From a bacterium (GTDB lineage: Bacteria > Patescibacteriota > Andersenbacteria > UBA10190): DNA of 38,599 nucleotides. A model generated the notes under the pieces. It worked only from the letters and a program-made list of their open reading frames with translations. It made no database searches and had not been told where the DNA came from. Shown in pieces: positions 24,678-33,423 of this stretch; position 1 is the stretch's first letter, and each line of letters opens with the position of its first letter. The DNA is taken from contig JAUYKA010000032.1 in the NCBI GenBank assembly GCA_030698495.1, forward strand, positions 1 through 38,599, written 5' to 3'. The position numbers and the translations under genes were made by a program.

Positions 24678-26606
24678 CTAGACTTCAACAATAACCGGCA
24701 GTATCATCGGGCGGCGCTCGGTTTTCTGGAAGAGAAACTGGCCGACGGAGTCGCGCAGGGTGGCTTTAAGGTGAGTCCAGTTGGGTTCCCCGCCGTGATT
24801 TTGTCCTGATTGTTTGGAGATGATGTTGCGGATTTGCTGGCGTGTGTCCTTAATCAGCTGCTGTTGTTCCTTAATGTAGATGAAGCCGCGGGAGATGATA
24901 TCGGGTTCGCCGACAACATCACCGGTGCGGCCGTCGACGGTGGCGATAACCACCACCATGCCGTCGGACGCGAGCATTTGTCGGTCGCGCAGAACGACAT
25001 TACCGACATCGCCGACACCGAGGCCGTCCACCATGATGTGGTCGATTTCGTACTTTTCGCCGGTTAGGCGCACTTTGTCCGGTGTTATTTCAATGACTTC
25101 GCCGTTACTGGGCAGAAGAATATGGTCGCGCGGGTAGCCGTGGTTAACGGCCAGCTTAGCGTGCTCGGCGCGGAAACTGAAGTAACCGTGCGCGGGGATG
25201 AGGTATTTGGGTTGAGTCAGTTCAATCATGTGGAGCAAGTCATCGCGATGACCATGTCCGCCGGAGTGAATATCCATCATTTTGTAGTGATAGACTTCGG
25301 CGCCTTGTTTGTAGATTTGGTCTTTTACCATTTGGACGGAAGCCTCGTTGCCGGGAATGACGGAAGAAGAAAATATAACCACATCGCCGGCTTGCAGTTC
25401 AAGGCTTCTGTGTTCCTTGTTAACAATACGCATAAGGACGGCGTTATCCTCACCTTGGGCGCCGGTACACAGCACCAATACTTTGCCGGGAGGAAGTTTG
25501 TTGCTTTCTTCCGGTGTAATGAGGGATTCCTTATGTAATTTCATGAAGCCTATTTCGCGGGCAATCTCCACGTTGGTTTTCATGGAATACCCGTCAATGG
25601 CGATCTTGCGTCCATAACGCTCGGCGATAGCGATCATTTGCTGCAGGCGATCGATCATAGAGGAGAAGGTGGCGGCAATGATGCGCTGGTTGGAGTGGGC
25701 CTCGAATATCTTTTCTAGGTTGGTTTCAATGACTGATTCGGAGATAGAGTGGCCCTCTCTTTCGGCGCCGGTGGAGTCGGTGTAAAGGACAGAGATGCCT
25801 TTCTCGCCCAATTGTTTAATGTGAACTTCGTCGGCCGGGAGATCGTTAACCGGATTGGAGTCAAACTTGAAATCACCGGTGAAGGCAATGGATCCGGCCG
25901 GGGAGCTTACCACTACGCCGAAGGCGTTGGGAACGGAGTGGTTGACGTGAAAAGTTTCAAGCTCAAGTTCGCCCAAGCGGAATTTCTGATTAGGTTTGAC
26001 TACGTTTACTTTAGGCTTAGCGTAGTTGGGAAAATCGGCTTGGCGTTTTTCCACTAGGCGCATGGTGAATTCCGAGCCGTAGATGGGGGGATTGCCGAGT
26101 TTAGGCAAGAGATGAGGTACGCCGCCAAAGTGGTCATAGTGGGCGTGGGTGACAATGACGCCTTTGATTTTTTTCTCTTTACCGTACAGGGGGGAAATGT
26201 CGGGAATAATGTAGTCGATGCCGTGCATGTTTTCAGTGGGAAACATTAGTCCCAAATCGATGATGACGATGTCGTTTTTATATTCGACGGCACTGCAGTT
26301 GCGGCCGATTTCTTCCAAGCCACCTAAAGGTAGGAGATACATGGCATCCGGATTACGCGGGGGCTGTTTGGCACTGGGTAAGTGTCGACTGCGCGGCGGT
26401 CCGAAATGCACACCGGCGTGGGAGCCGCGGCGCCCGCTGTGTTTGTTGTTGGGTCGTCCGGATTGACGGCGGAAGTTGTTGTTTGATTGTTTAAGTACCG
26501 GCGCTTGGTGACGTGGCCGGGCAGCGTTTGTTCTAACCGGAACAGGCGGAGGCAGCGGCACGGGACGAGAAGTCGCCGGGCGCTGCGCGTTACTAGGTTG
26601 GTTCAT
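24678..26606 (-). CDS. rnj: Ribonuclease J with long basic/Pro-rich N-terminal extension
   Basis: LPLGGLEEIGRNCSAVEY, VTHAHYDHFGGVPHLLPKL, FHVNHSVPNAFGVVV, HSGGHGHRDDLLHMIELTQPKYLIPAHGYFS; extension of roughly 85-90 residues before the core. Confidence 0.95.
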   Translation of the reverse strand: MNQPSNAQRPATSRPVPLPPPVPVRTNAARPRHQAPVLKQSNNNFRRQSGRPNNKHSGRRGSHAGVHFGPPRSRHLPSAKQPPRNPDAMYLLPLGGLEEIGRNCSAVEYKNDIVIIDLGLMFPTENMHGIDYIIPDISPLYGKEKKIKGVIVTHAHYDHFGGVPHLLPKLGNPPIYGSEFTMRLVEKRQADFPNYAKPKVNVVKPNQKFRLGELELETFHVNHSVPNAFGVVVSSPAGSIAFTGDFKFDSNPVNDLPADEVHIKQLGEKGISVLYTDSTGAEREGHSISESVIETNLEKIFEAHSNQRIIAATFSSMIDRLQQMIAIAERYGRKIAIDGYSMKTNVEIAREIGFMKLHKESLITPEESNKLPPGKVLVLCTGAQGEDNAVLMRIVNKEHRSLELQAGDVVIFSSSVIPGNEASVQMVKDQIYKQGAEVYHYKMMDIHSGGHGHRDDLLHMIELTQPKYLIPAHGYFSFRAEHAKLAVNHGYPRDHILLPSNGEVIEITPDKVRLTGEKYEIDHIMVDGLGVGDVGNVVLRDRQMLASDGMVVVIATVDGRTGDVVGEPDIISRGFIYIKEQQQLIKDTRQQIRNIISKQSGQNHGGEPNWTHLKATLRDSVGQFLFQKTERRPMILPVIVEV

Positions 26607-26933
26607 TAAATTTAATATTGACTATTAAGAATAAAAATAAATTCAGGTTAAATACCTTGCGTTGTGAACGATTGGGAAAAAAGATGAGTTTAAACGCAGT
26701 TATGCTGGCATTTATGTCTTGTCTGCCACTATAAGTAGGTAAGACGCGGCTGGTAAAATTGGTCTTTTAGAATCGGAAAACGCGAAAATCCATGTTAATT
26801 AGAACGTGTTCTTTCGTGTTGTGCGATGCACTTGAAGGAAAATCTATATAATAGCTTAGCAGAAGGGTGGTGGGTTGTCAAATTGATTTGGCAGTCCCCC
26901 GTCGCTCTTTAGTATCGGCGAAGAGCGGAGGGG

Positions 26934-27017
26934 TGGGGATGGAGAGACTCGAACTCTCACGAGCGAATGCCCACAGCGTCCTGAACGCTGCGCGTCTACC
27001 GATTCCGCCACATCCCC
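26934..27017 (-). tRNA. tRNA-Leu (anticodon CAG)
   Basis: Reverse complement GGGGATGTGGCGGAATCGGTAGACGCGCAGCGTTCAGGACGCTGTGGGCATTCGCTCGTGAGAGTTCGAGTCTCTCCATCCCCA; anticodon stem CAGCG/CGCTG, loop TTCAGGA, long variable arm; CCA not encoded. Confidence 0.95.
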
Positions 27018-27161
27018 GTAAAAACAATTTACAATTTACAATTCTCAAACTTTTGTTTGATGACGTATTTCTTGTAGCTTGTCTTGAGAAGGGGAAAAAA
27101 TCAAGTTATATTGATAATTATTAAGAGATACGAAATACCAGATACTAAAATACAAATTACC

Positions 27162-27320
27162 ATGACGCATTATACGTGTACGGAATGCGGTGGGGAATCG
27201 GATCAGCCGGGTGTTTGTCGGGATAAAGATTGTCTTAAGCGCGGGCAGGAGCTGACGCCTTGCGAATGCACGGATGGGGAGCACGGTGCTGATTATGAGG
27301 AGGATTATTACGCGCGTTGA
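27162..27320 (+). CDS. Small Cys-rich putative zinc-ribbon protein
   Basis: MTHYTCTECGGESDQPGVCRDKDCLKRGQELTPCECTDGEHGADYEEDYYAR; five Cys in CxxC/CxxxxC-like spacing plus CEC. Confidence 0.6.
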   Translation: MTHYTCTECGGESDQPGVCRDKDCLKRGQELTPCECTDGEHGADYEEDYYAR

Positions 27321-27445
27321 TTTTTTAAGTAAATACAGCCCAGTCTTTGTATGTTGGGACTGTAAGAAGCGCAATTTTTGAGTTTTCCACTTATTTCGAC
27401 CGGTGTGGTTTGCAGTAGTAGTGGATTCGAGATAATATTAGGCAT

Positions 27446-28012
27446 ATGAATAACCAAATTAATTCCAATCAAATTACACCGAGCAAGCAGGCGGCGGTGC
27501 AAAAGCCAAAACAAAAAAGAAGTAGGAAGGGTTTTTTGTTTAATTTATTATTAATTGTGGCGGTGGTTGCGGTGGCGGCTTTGCTGGTGCGAGCAGAGAC
27601 AGAGAGACGTTCGGCGCAAAAAGAGTTAGAGAGCACGGCTAGTCAGCTGGAGGAGTTGCGTCAGTCAACGCAGAATAGTGGCCAAAAAGTAGCGGAAGAA
27701 GTGTTGAATAAAGTGCGGCAGCATATTGATGTGCCAAACGATCCGGCGCCAACGGTAGCTACCATCACTGACGTGGAAAAACTGCAGGCGAATAATGATT
27801 TTTATAAAGCGGCCAAGAACGGTGATAACTTGATCATCACGGAGAAGAGGGCGATTTTGTATGATGCGCAGAGGGATATTGTTTTAGACGTGGTGCCGGT
27901 AAGGGTAACGCAGACTGCCAGTCCAACGCCCGGTACGCAAACTCCTGCATCTACACCAGTGGGTGGGGCACCCGATACTAATGCTAACTCTGAAGTTACA
28001 CCCAGTCCCTAG
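27446..28012 (+). CDS. Hypothetical single-TM protein
   Basis: 188 aa; TM FLFNLLLIVAVVAVAALLV; coiled-coil-like segment; Pro/Thr-rich C-terminus. Confidence 0.65.
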   Translation: MNNQINSNQITPSKQAAVQKPKQKRSRKGFLFNLLLIVAVVAVAALLVRAETERRSAQKELESTASQLEELRQSTQNSGQKVAEEVLNKVRQHIDVPNDPAPTVATITDVEKLQANNDFYKAAKNGDNLIITEKRAILYDAQRDIVLDVVPVRVTQTASPTPGTQTPASTPVGGAPDTNANSEVTPSP

Positions 28013-28049
28013 AGCTTTGGAAAGGTAGCAGTTTGTTGTGAGGTAAAAT

Positions 28050-28307
28050 ATGGCGCAAAAAGAGCGTTTGATGGTGGCGGTTGTGTCTCCGGAAGGGGTG
28101 GCGTTTGAGGGGCGTGTTATGTCTGTTACGGCCAAGAATGATACCGGCCCGTTTGATGTTTTGCCCGGTCATGCCAGCTTTATTTCTTTGATAAAAGACG
28201 AAGTTGTCATTAAAGAGGGGAATAAGAGCGTTAAAAAAATACCGATAAAATCGGGGATCATTTCTTGCCGGCGCGATAAGGTGGATGTCTATATTGGGTT
28301 TGAATAA
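28050..28307 (+). CDS. atpC: F-type ATPase epsilon-like subunit (N-terminal beta-sandwich only)
   Basis: VAVVSPEGVAFEGRVMSVTAKNDTGPFDVLPGHASFISLIKDEVVIKEG. Confidence 0.8.
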   Translation: MAQKERLMVAVVSPEGVAFEGRVMSVTAKNDTGPFDVLPGHASFISLIKDEVVIKEGNKSVKKIPIKSGIISCRRDKVDVYIGFE

Positions 28308-28348
28308 ACGACCTTTGACATTTAACTTTTGACCTTTGACTTATTTGT

Positions 28349-28368
28349 ATCACGCTTCTTTGCGTGAT
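28349..28368. terminator. Hairpin between convergent epsilon-like and beta genes
   Basis: ATCACGC ttcttt GCGTGAT. Confidence 0.5.
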
Positions 28369-29822
28369 TTTATGATGGCTTCAGCGGCCTTACTGCGTGC
28401 TTGTTTTTTAAGATTTTTAATACTGCCAATGTATAACAAGTCGTCGGGCTTGATGTCATCATATTTACCGTTGACCATGTTGTAAATGGCGTCAATTGTT
28501 TCTTGGCGGGGAATGTATTCGCCAATGGTATCGGAGAGCATGGAGCCGGTGAAAAGGTCTTGGGTCATGAAATTAGTGATAAGCCGCGAGCGAAGGTACA
28601 TCTTTTGATTGTCTTGGGATAGTTCTCCTTCGCCTACCAGCGAAACAATACGTTTCAAATCAGTGGCTTTTTCCAGGATTTGTTTGGATTGAATATAGCT
28701 TTGGTAGTGTTTGTCGCCGATAGTTAGCGGGTTGAGAGCACTGGAAATGGATTTGAGCAGATCAATGGCGGGCAAGATGCCGGCTTGATAAACTTCGCGG
28801 GAGAGGATAATCATGCTATCTAAGAAGGGGAAAACCGAGCGCACGCCGTGGTCGGTCAGGTCGTCTGAAGGCACGAAAATCGCCAGAAAGGAAGTAATAC
28901 TGGCTTTTTGGGTAGAGATTAAGCGTTCATTTAAATTGGCCATTTCGGAAGCCAGGGTGGGTTGGTAGCCGTCTTCAGAAGGAATTTCCCCCATTAGGGT
29001 GGCTAGTTCGTGTCCGGCTTGGGCAAAGCGGTACATATTATCCATAAAGAAAAGAACATCCGTTGCCATTTTGTCTCGGAAATATTCGGCGATGGTGGCG
29101 CCGGCGTAAGCGGTGCGGAAACGCAGGGCGGGGTTTTCACCCATCTGGCCCAGAACAATGCTGGTAAAGGGCAAGGCCTTGGCGCGTTCCAATTCTTCCC
29201 GGAGTTCCTGGGCTTCGCGTGATCTCTCGCCGACAGCGCTATAGACAGCCACCTTGTTTTTTTGTTTATGAGCTTGGACAACCAAGCGATTGATGATGGC
29301 GGTCAGGATTACCGTTTTGCCTACGCCGGCGCCGCCAATGAAGGCAGTGCGACCGCCGCTTAAAACGGGAGTAAAAAAATCGATAGCTTTAATACCCGTT
29401 TCTAAAACTTGGGTGGGGTTTTCGACCGCGGCTAAGCTTTGAATTTGATGATCGAAAAGCGGCCAATAGTTTTTGGATTTTATTTTGTCGGCACTGTCGT
29501 GCGCATTGCCGAAGATATCAAAAGCTCGTCCCAAGACTTCTTGGCCGACAGGGATCATTAAAGGAGCGCCGGTGTTTTGAACTTTATCTCCGCGGGATAG
29601 CTGGTGTTCGGGGTTTAAAATAAAACAAAAGAAAAGACGGGGTGAGATGGATGATACTACTTCAAGGAGAATAGACGAATCTTTGGCAACCATTAGGATG
29701 TCATGTCTTGTGGGGCGGTGATCCGAAAAAGAAACTTTAGCTATTTGTCCGTTGACAGCGGTAATTGTTCCAGTGGGTTTCATTGATTTAGTATAACAAA
29801 ATATATATTCGGCTATTCCCAC
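28350..29822 (-). CDS. atpD: F-type ATPase beta-like subunit (true N-terminus may be an internal Met)
   Basis: GGAGVGKT Walker A; GERSREAQELREELERAKAL; DVLFFMDNMYRFAQAGHELATLMGEIPSEDGYQPTLASEM; DELSEED region degenerate (GELSQDN). Confidence 0.92.
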   Translation of the reverse strand: MGIAEYIFCYTKSMKPTGTITAVNGQIAKVSFSDHRPTRHDILMVAKDSSILLEVVSSISPRLFFCFILNPEHQLSRGDKVQNTGAPLMIPVGQEVLGRAFDIFGNAHDSADKIKSKNYWPLFDHQIQSLAAVENPTQVLETGIKAIDFFTPVLSGGRTAFIGGAGVGKTVILTAIINRLVVQAHKQKNKVAVYSAVGERSREAQELREELERAKALPFTSIVLGQMGENPALRFRTAYAGATIAEYFRDKMATDVLFFMDNMYRFAQAGHELATLMGEIPSEDGYQPTLASEMANLNERLISTQKASITSFLAIFVPSDDLTDHGVRSVFPFLDSMIILSREVYQAGILPAIDLLKSISSALNPLTIGDKHYQSYIQSKQILEKATDLKRIVSLVGEGELSQDNQKMYLRSRLITNFMTQDLFTGSMLSDTIGEYIPRQETIDAIYNMVNGKYDDIKPDDLLYIGSIKNLKKQARSKAAEAIIKSRKEA

Positions 29823-30673
29823 AAAGAAATACCGGCCAAACGATCGCGCTGTTTGCGGTTACGGTGCCGGCGATCTTGCCTTAATTTTTCCAGGCGAAGT
29901 ACTTTCAGATATTTACTGATATTATTCGAGGCTTGTTCCATGGCAGTGATGCGAGAGCCAAGCAGAGACAGCCAGGATTCGCTGGTGGTTAGTTGGAGGA
30001 GGACGGAAAATATTTGGTTGTTGAAGAAATAGGTGATTTTTTCCAGAGAGGGTTCAAATATAAAAGTTTCTCCTTGAGGAAGGGTGAAGAATCTGGATTT
30101 AGCCGGTTTATATTTTTTCAAAATATCTTTTTCTCCGAATTCGGCGGTAGCGGGTTTTTGAGTAACTAAATTTTCAAAATGACCGAAGAAGACAATTACC
30201 GATTGATAGGGCAGTAAAAAACTTATCAAAGATCGCAATTCTTTGATTGTCGGCTGGCCGGCGGGTAGAGGGAAAAATTTAATTTTTCTATCCGGCAAGG
30301 CAGAGAGAAAATGTTCTTTGCCAACTTGGCCGAGAATAACAGGGTCGACTGATTGCTGGGAAACATATTTAATGAAAGATCGGGAGGTGCGCGAGGTGAT
30401 ATCTCCGGCTAAGCGGGTATTGGTGGAGACAAGTACGGCTGCTTGTCTGGCAATAGTTTTTGTTTTTTGCAGTACGGCGATAATCTCTTGCTGTTGAGAA
30501 GTGCGTACTTGGGAGAACACTTGGGTTAAGCCGCTGCGAAACTGGCGTGCGGCTAATACGTTGTTTCTTACTCGTTCGATGCGCATAACAGCAATTTCTT
30601 CATAGGTGGATACCAAGCCGTTGAGGTTAGCGGTAAACGACAGTTCCTCTTCTATTTCGTGGTTGACTGGCAT
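29813..30673 (-). CDS. atpG: Divergent F-type ATPase gamma-like subunit
   Basis: Position between alpha and beta; 286 aa; C-terminal helix ITAMEQASNNISKYLKVLRLEKLRQDRRHRNRKQRDRLAGI comparable to the gamma C-terminus (RMxAMxxAtdNA...NxxRQaxIT). Confidence 0.7.
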   Translation of the reverse strand: MPVNHEIEEELSFTANLNGLVSTYEEIAVMRIERVRNNVLAARQFRSGLTQVFSQVRTSQQQEIIAVLQKTKTIARQAAVLVSTNTRLAGDITSRTSRSFIKYVSQQSVDPVILGQVGKEHFLSALPDRKIKFFPLPAGQPTIKELRSLISFLLPYQSVIVFFGHFENLVTQKPATAEFGEKDILKKYKPAKSRFFTLPQGETFIFEPSLEKITYFFNNQIFSVLLQLTTSESWLSLLGSRITAMEQASNNISKYLKVLRLEKLRQDRRHRNRKQRDRLAGISLWE

Positions 30674-32133
30674 AGGGACAATAAATAATCTTGTTGTTGT
30701 TTCATTTGCGCCGCAAACGCATCGAGGTCTTTGATAGACATTAGTTTTTGGAATAAATTATTTATTTGAGTCTGGCTTTGATAGACTTCTGCCAGGTTGT
30801 CTCTCCATTGACCTACCTGGGCTTTGTTTTTATTAAGCCAGCCTAACCAGATCATGGAGGCGAATATAACTTGTACCGGATAGGGGATGGTGCGAAAAAG
30901 TGGTTGGGAGAGGAAGTTTAGTAGGCAGTCTCCGGCGTCAAGAATACGTTGCATATTTTCCGGAAGCTCAGCGCCAAAGTGAGTATAGCTTTGCGCTTCG
31001 GCGTGTTTGTTCATCAAGACGATTAGCTTTCGGTTCAGCTGTCGGGTTAAAGCTGTTTGGGTATGACCGCCTAAACGAGTGACGGAAAGAGGGACGTTAA
31101 TGGCAGGGCGGCGTCCTTGACTGAAAATATTTTCGTCGAAGAATAAATGTCCGTCAGTGATACTGATGATATTGGATACTATGTACCCGGTGAAATCTTC
31201 TTTGACTGTTTCTACAACCGGTAAGCAGGTGATGGAAACTTCTTGTTTCTTGGTGGGGTGAAAGAAGTTGCCACCTCTCTCCAAGAGGCGGGCGTGCAGG
31301 TAAAAAATATCTCCCGGGTAAGACTCTCTGGCGGGGAAGCGGCGAGCCAGCAAGCCTATTTCCCGGTAGAATTTAGCATGACTGGACAAGTCGTCAAAGA
31401 CAACGAGGACGTTTTCTCCTTGGTCGCGCCAGTATTCGGCAATGGTCATGGCGGTGAAGGGGGTAATAGTAATGTTGCTTATTATGTCTTCGGCGCTGGC
31501 GGCGACGAGGATGATATTTTCCTTTTTTGCGTTCTGAACAATATAATTGTACATCTTTTTAATATCGTTCCAAGGCTTGCCTATAGCCGCGTAAACCACG
31601 ATGCCTGTTTCGGCGTGGTTTCTGATAGTGGTGAGCAGGAACGAGCTTTTGCCGGTGGTGGGATCCCCCAGGATAGCTTCTCGTTGTCCTTGCGCTAGGG
31701 GGAGCAGTAAATCAATAACGCTGGTGCCGGTATAAAAAGGCTTAGTAATAGTTCTTCTGGTTTTGATATGCGGAGGGGTAATATCGATAACCCTTTCTTC
31801 TTGTTGCGTGACCGAAATGGGTTGATCGGCGAATAAAGATTCGCCAAGAGGATTGATGGCATGGCCGCGCAGGTGAGGACCGACGGCAATAGAAAGCTGT
31901 TTTTGGCAGCGGGCAACTTCCATGCCGGGCACTATATCTACGGGGGAGAGGATTAGGACTTCGACGTAATCGTCATTTAGGGCCGTGATTTGTCCGATTG
32001 CTTCATTTTCGATAATAACCATTTCACCAAGCGAGCTGCCGGGAAGTCCTTGGACATAGGCAAGAGGGTGGCGCAATTCTTCAATAACGCCGTATTCGTT
32101 ATTTTTTTTGCGGTATTCCTGATAACTGGGCAT
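30652..32133 (-). CDS. atpA: F-type ATPase alpha-like subunit
   Basis: ILGDPTTGKSSFLL Walker A; FDDLSSHAKFYREIGLLARRFPARESYPGDIFYLHARLLERGG; RPAINVPLSVTRLGG (Arg-finger region). Confidence 0.93.
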   Translation of the reverse strand: MPSYQEYRKKNNEYGVIEELRHPLAYVQGLPGSSLGEMVIIENEAIGQITALNDDYVEVLILSPVDIVPGMEVARCQKQLSIAVGPHLRGHAINPLGESLFADQPISVTQQEERVIDITPPHIKTRRTITKPFYTGTSVIDLLLPLAQGQREAILGDPTTGKSSFLLTTIRNHAETGIVVYAAIGKPWNDIKKMYNYIVQNAKKENIILVAASAEDIISNITITPFTAMTIAEYWRDQGENVLVVFDDLSSHAKFYREIGLLARRFPARESYPGDIFYLHARLLERGGNFFHPTKKQEVSITCLPVVETVKEDFTGYIVSNIISITDGHLFFDENIFSQGRRPAINVPLSVTRLGGHTQTALTRQLNRKLIVLMNKHAEAQSYTHFGAELPENMQRILDAGDCLLNFLSQPLFRTIPYPVQVIFASMIWLGWLNKNKAQVGQWRDNLAEVYQSQTQINNLFQKLMSIKDLDAFAAQMKQQQDYLLSLCQSTTK

Positions 32134-32575
32134 ATTTTTCTCTAAGTTTAGAAGCTAATGAGAAGTCAAAAAATTTACCTTTGTAACCAAAAACAATACC
32201 GGCTACTATATCCGGTTTTACCTTGAGGCGTACGATACCCGGGCCCGGTCCGTGTGTCTCCAGCCAGGCGAGCAATGTTTCGGTAAAGGCCAGAGTAGGA
32301 GAAAATGCCAAATGGACATCAATAGCAGGAAGGTTGGCTATGGCGCTAAGCGACAGTTTGAGTAATTGGATAATATCCTGGTTTTTGGCTGGTCGGGGTA
32401 GTCGGGACGCGTAAAAAGAAAACTCTTCGACGGTAAGGTATGTTTTAAGATAGTCACTACTATTATTGTGGTGGTCTTTATGGAATAGAGCCGCTATTAG
32501 CTTATTTATCCGCGAAGTAAAAAAATCCGCTTGCTCGGCAGTAAGGAGGTGATAGGGGGAGGCTTCTATGTCCAT
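32099..32575 (-). CDS. atpH: Divergent F-type ATPase delta-like subunit
   Basis: Operon position; C-terminus RLKVKPDIVAGIVFGYKGKFFDFSLASKLREKY resembles the delta C-terminal motif. Confidence 0.6.
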   Translation of the reverse strand: MDIEASPYHLLTAEQADFFTSRINKLIAALFHKDHHNNSSDYLKTYLTVEEFSFYASRLPRPAKNQDIIQLLKLSLSAIANLPAIDVHLAFSPTLAFTETLLAWLETHGPGPGIVRLKVKPDIVAGIVFGYKGKFFDFSLASKLREKYAQLSGIPQKK

Positions 32576-33372
32576 AGGTTTGACCTAGAGATGTTCTCAA
32601 GGATGTCCTTAATAATTTGTTCCTGTTCTTTACTAGGCAGTTTCCGGCTGAATGTTTGCTCTATTAATCGGGGAATAGTGTCGTTTAATTGAGTGGTAAT
32701 CTGGTTAAGCACGTGCGACTTTTTGGTGTCGATATCTTTTTGGTAACGCTGGTGTATGGCCAAGATATCTTCGGCTAGTTTTTTTTGCAGGGCAGTGGTG
32801 CTAACAGTAATGTTTTGCTCCATTTTATCGAGATAATCGCCCACTTGAACGTTTACTGTTTTGGCGCTGGCGGATAAATTGCCCCGGAATGCCTCCAGGG
32901 CTTTATAGGCCTCGGCATCGGTTTGCTGGTGTAATTTTGAAGAGGTATCGGCGGCCATTGTTTTTAGGTGTTCTAACGCTTCAGCAAAACCATGGTGGGC
33001 CTCGTTAATTTTATCGATAGCGACTTTTGTTAGAGATGATACGTGAGTAGTCGATTGATTAAGAAAAGCATCAAATTCTTCGATAGTCTTGGTTTTGGCC
33101 GCGTCTAAAGCGGCATCGAGTTCCTGGCGGTGTTGGCTAATAACATCATTCATTTGTGCCAGGCTGTTTTTTTGGATTGTCTGGCTCAAAGAATCGACAA
33201 CGGTAGTCAGTTTGTCCTCCAGTTCCTTAGTAAAAGACTGAATATGGGTAACACTTTTGGCGGCCTCTTGCGAGGCTTGGTCGATAATTGCCCGCGCTTT
33301 CCGGTGAGCGTATTCTTCGATATTGTCATCAGAAGAAGAAGGTGGGGGTGATGAGGAAAATAGTCCTGTCAT
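32566..33372 (-). CDS. b-subunit-like coiled-coil protein without visible TM helix
   Basis: Long Ala/Gln/Lys-rich helix (HRKARAIIDQASQEAAKSVTHIQSFTKELEDKL...) and C-terminal ..IPRLIEQTFSRKLPSKEQEQIIKDILE; position between c-like and delta-like genes. Confidence 0.55.
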   Translation of the reverse strand: MTGLFSSSPPPSSSDDNIEEYAHRKARAIIDQASQEAAKSVTHIQSFTKELEDKLTTVVDSLSQTIQKNSLAQMNDVISQHRQELDAALDAAKTKTIEEFDAFLNQSTTHVSSLTKVAIDKINEAHHGFAEALEHLKTMAADTSSKLHQQTDAEAYKALEAFRGNLSASAKTVNVQVGDYLDKMEQNITVSTTALQKKLAEDILAIHQRYQKDIDTKKSHVLNQITTQLNDTIPRLIEQTFSRKLPSKEQEQIIKDILENISRSNLWT

Positions 33373-33423
33373 TCTTCCATTCTACATTAAAAAGCGATGT
33401 CGTTACACCGCCATTGTTCAATT

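Noticed and set aside
24810-26057. Plus-strand ORFs antisense to rnj
   Set aside because: Antisense to a clearly conserved RNase J; translations show no domain.
26790-26820. AGAACGTGTTCT as a LexA-like operator
   Set aside because: Spacing (2 bp) does not match known LexA boxes and no repressor context is visible.
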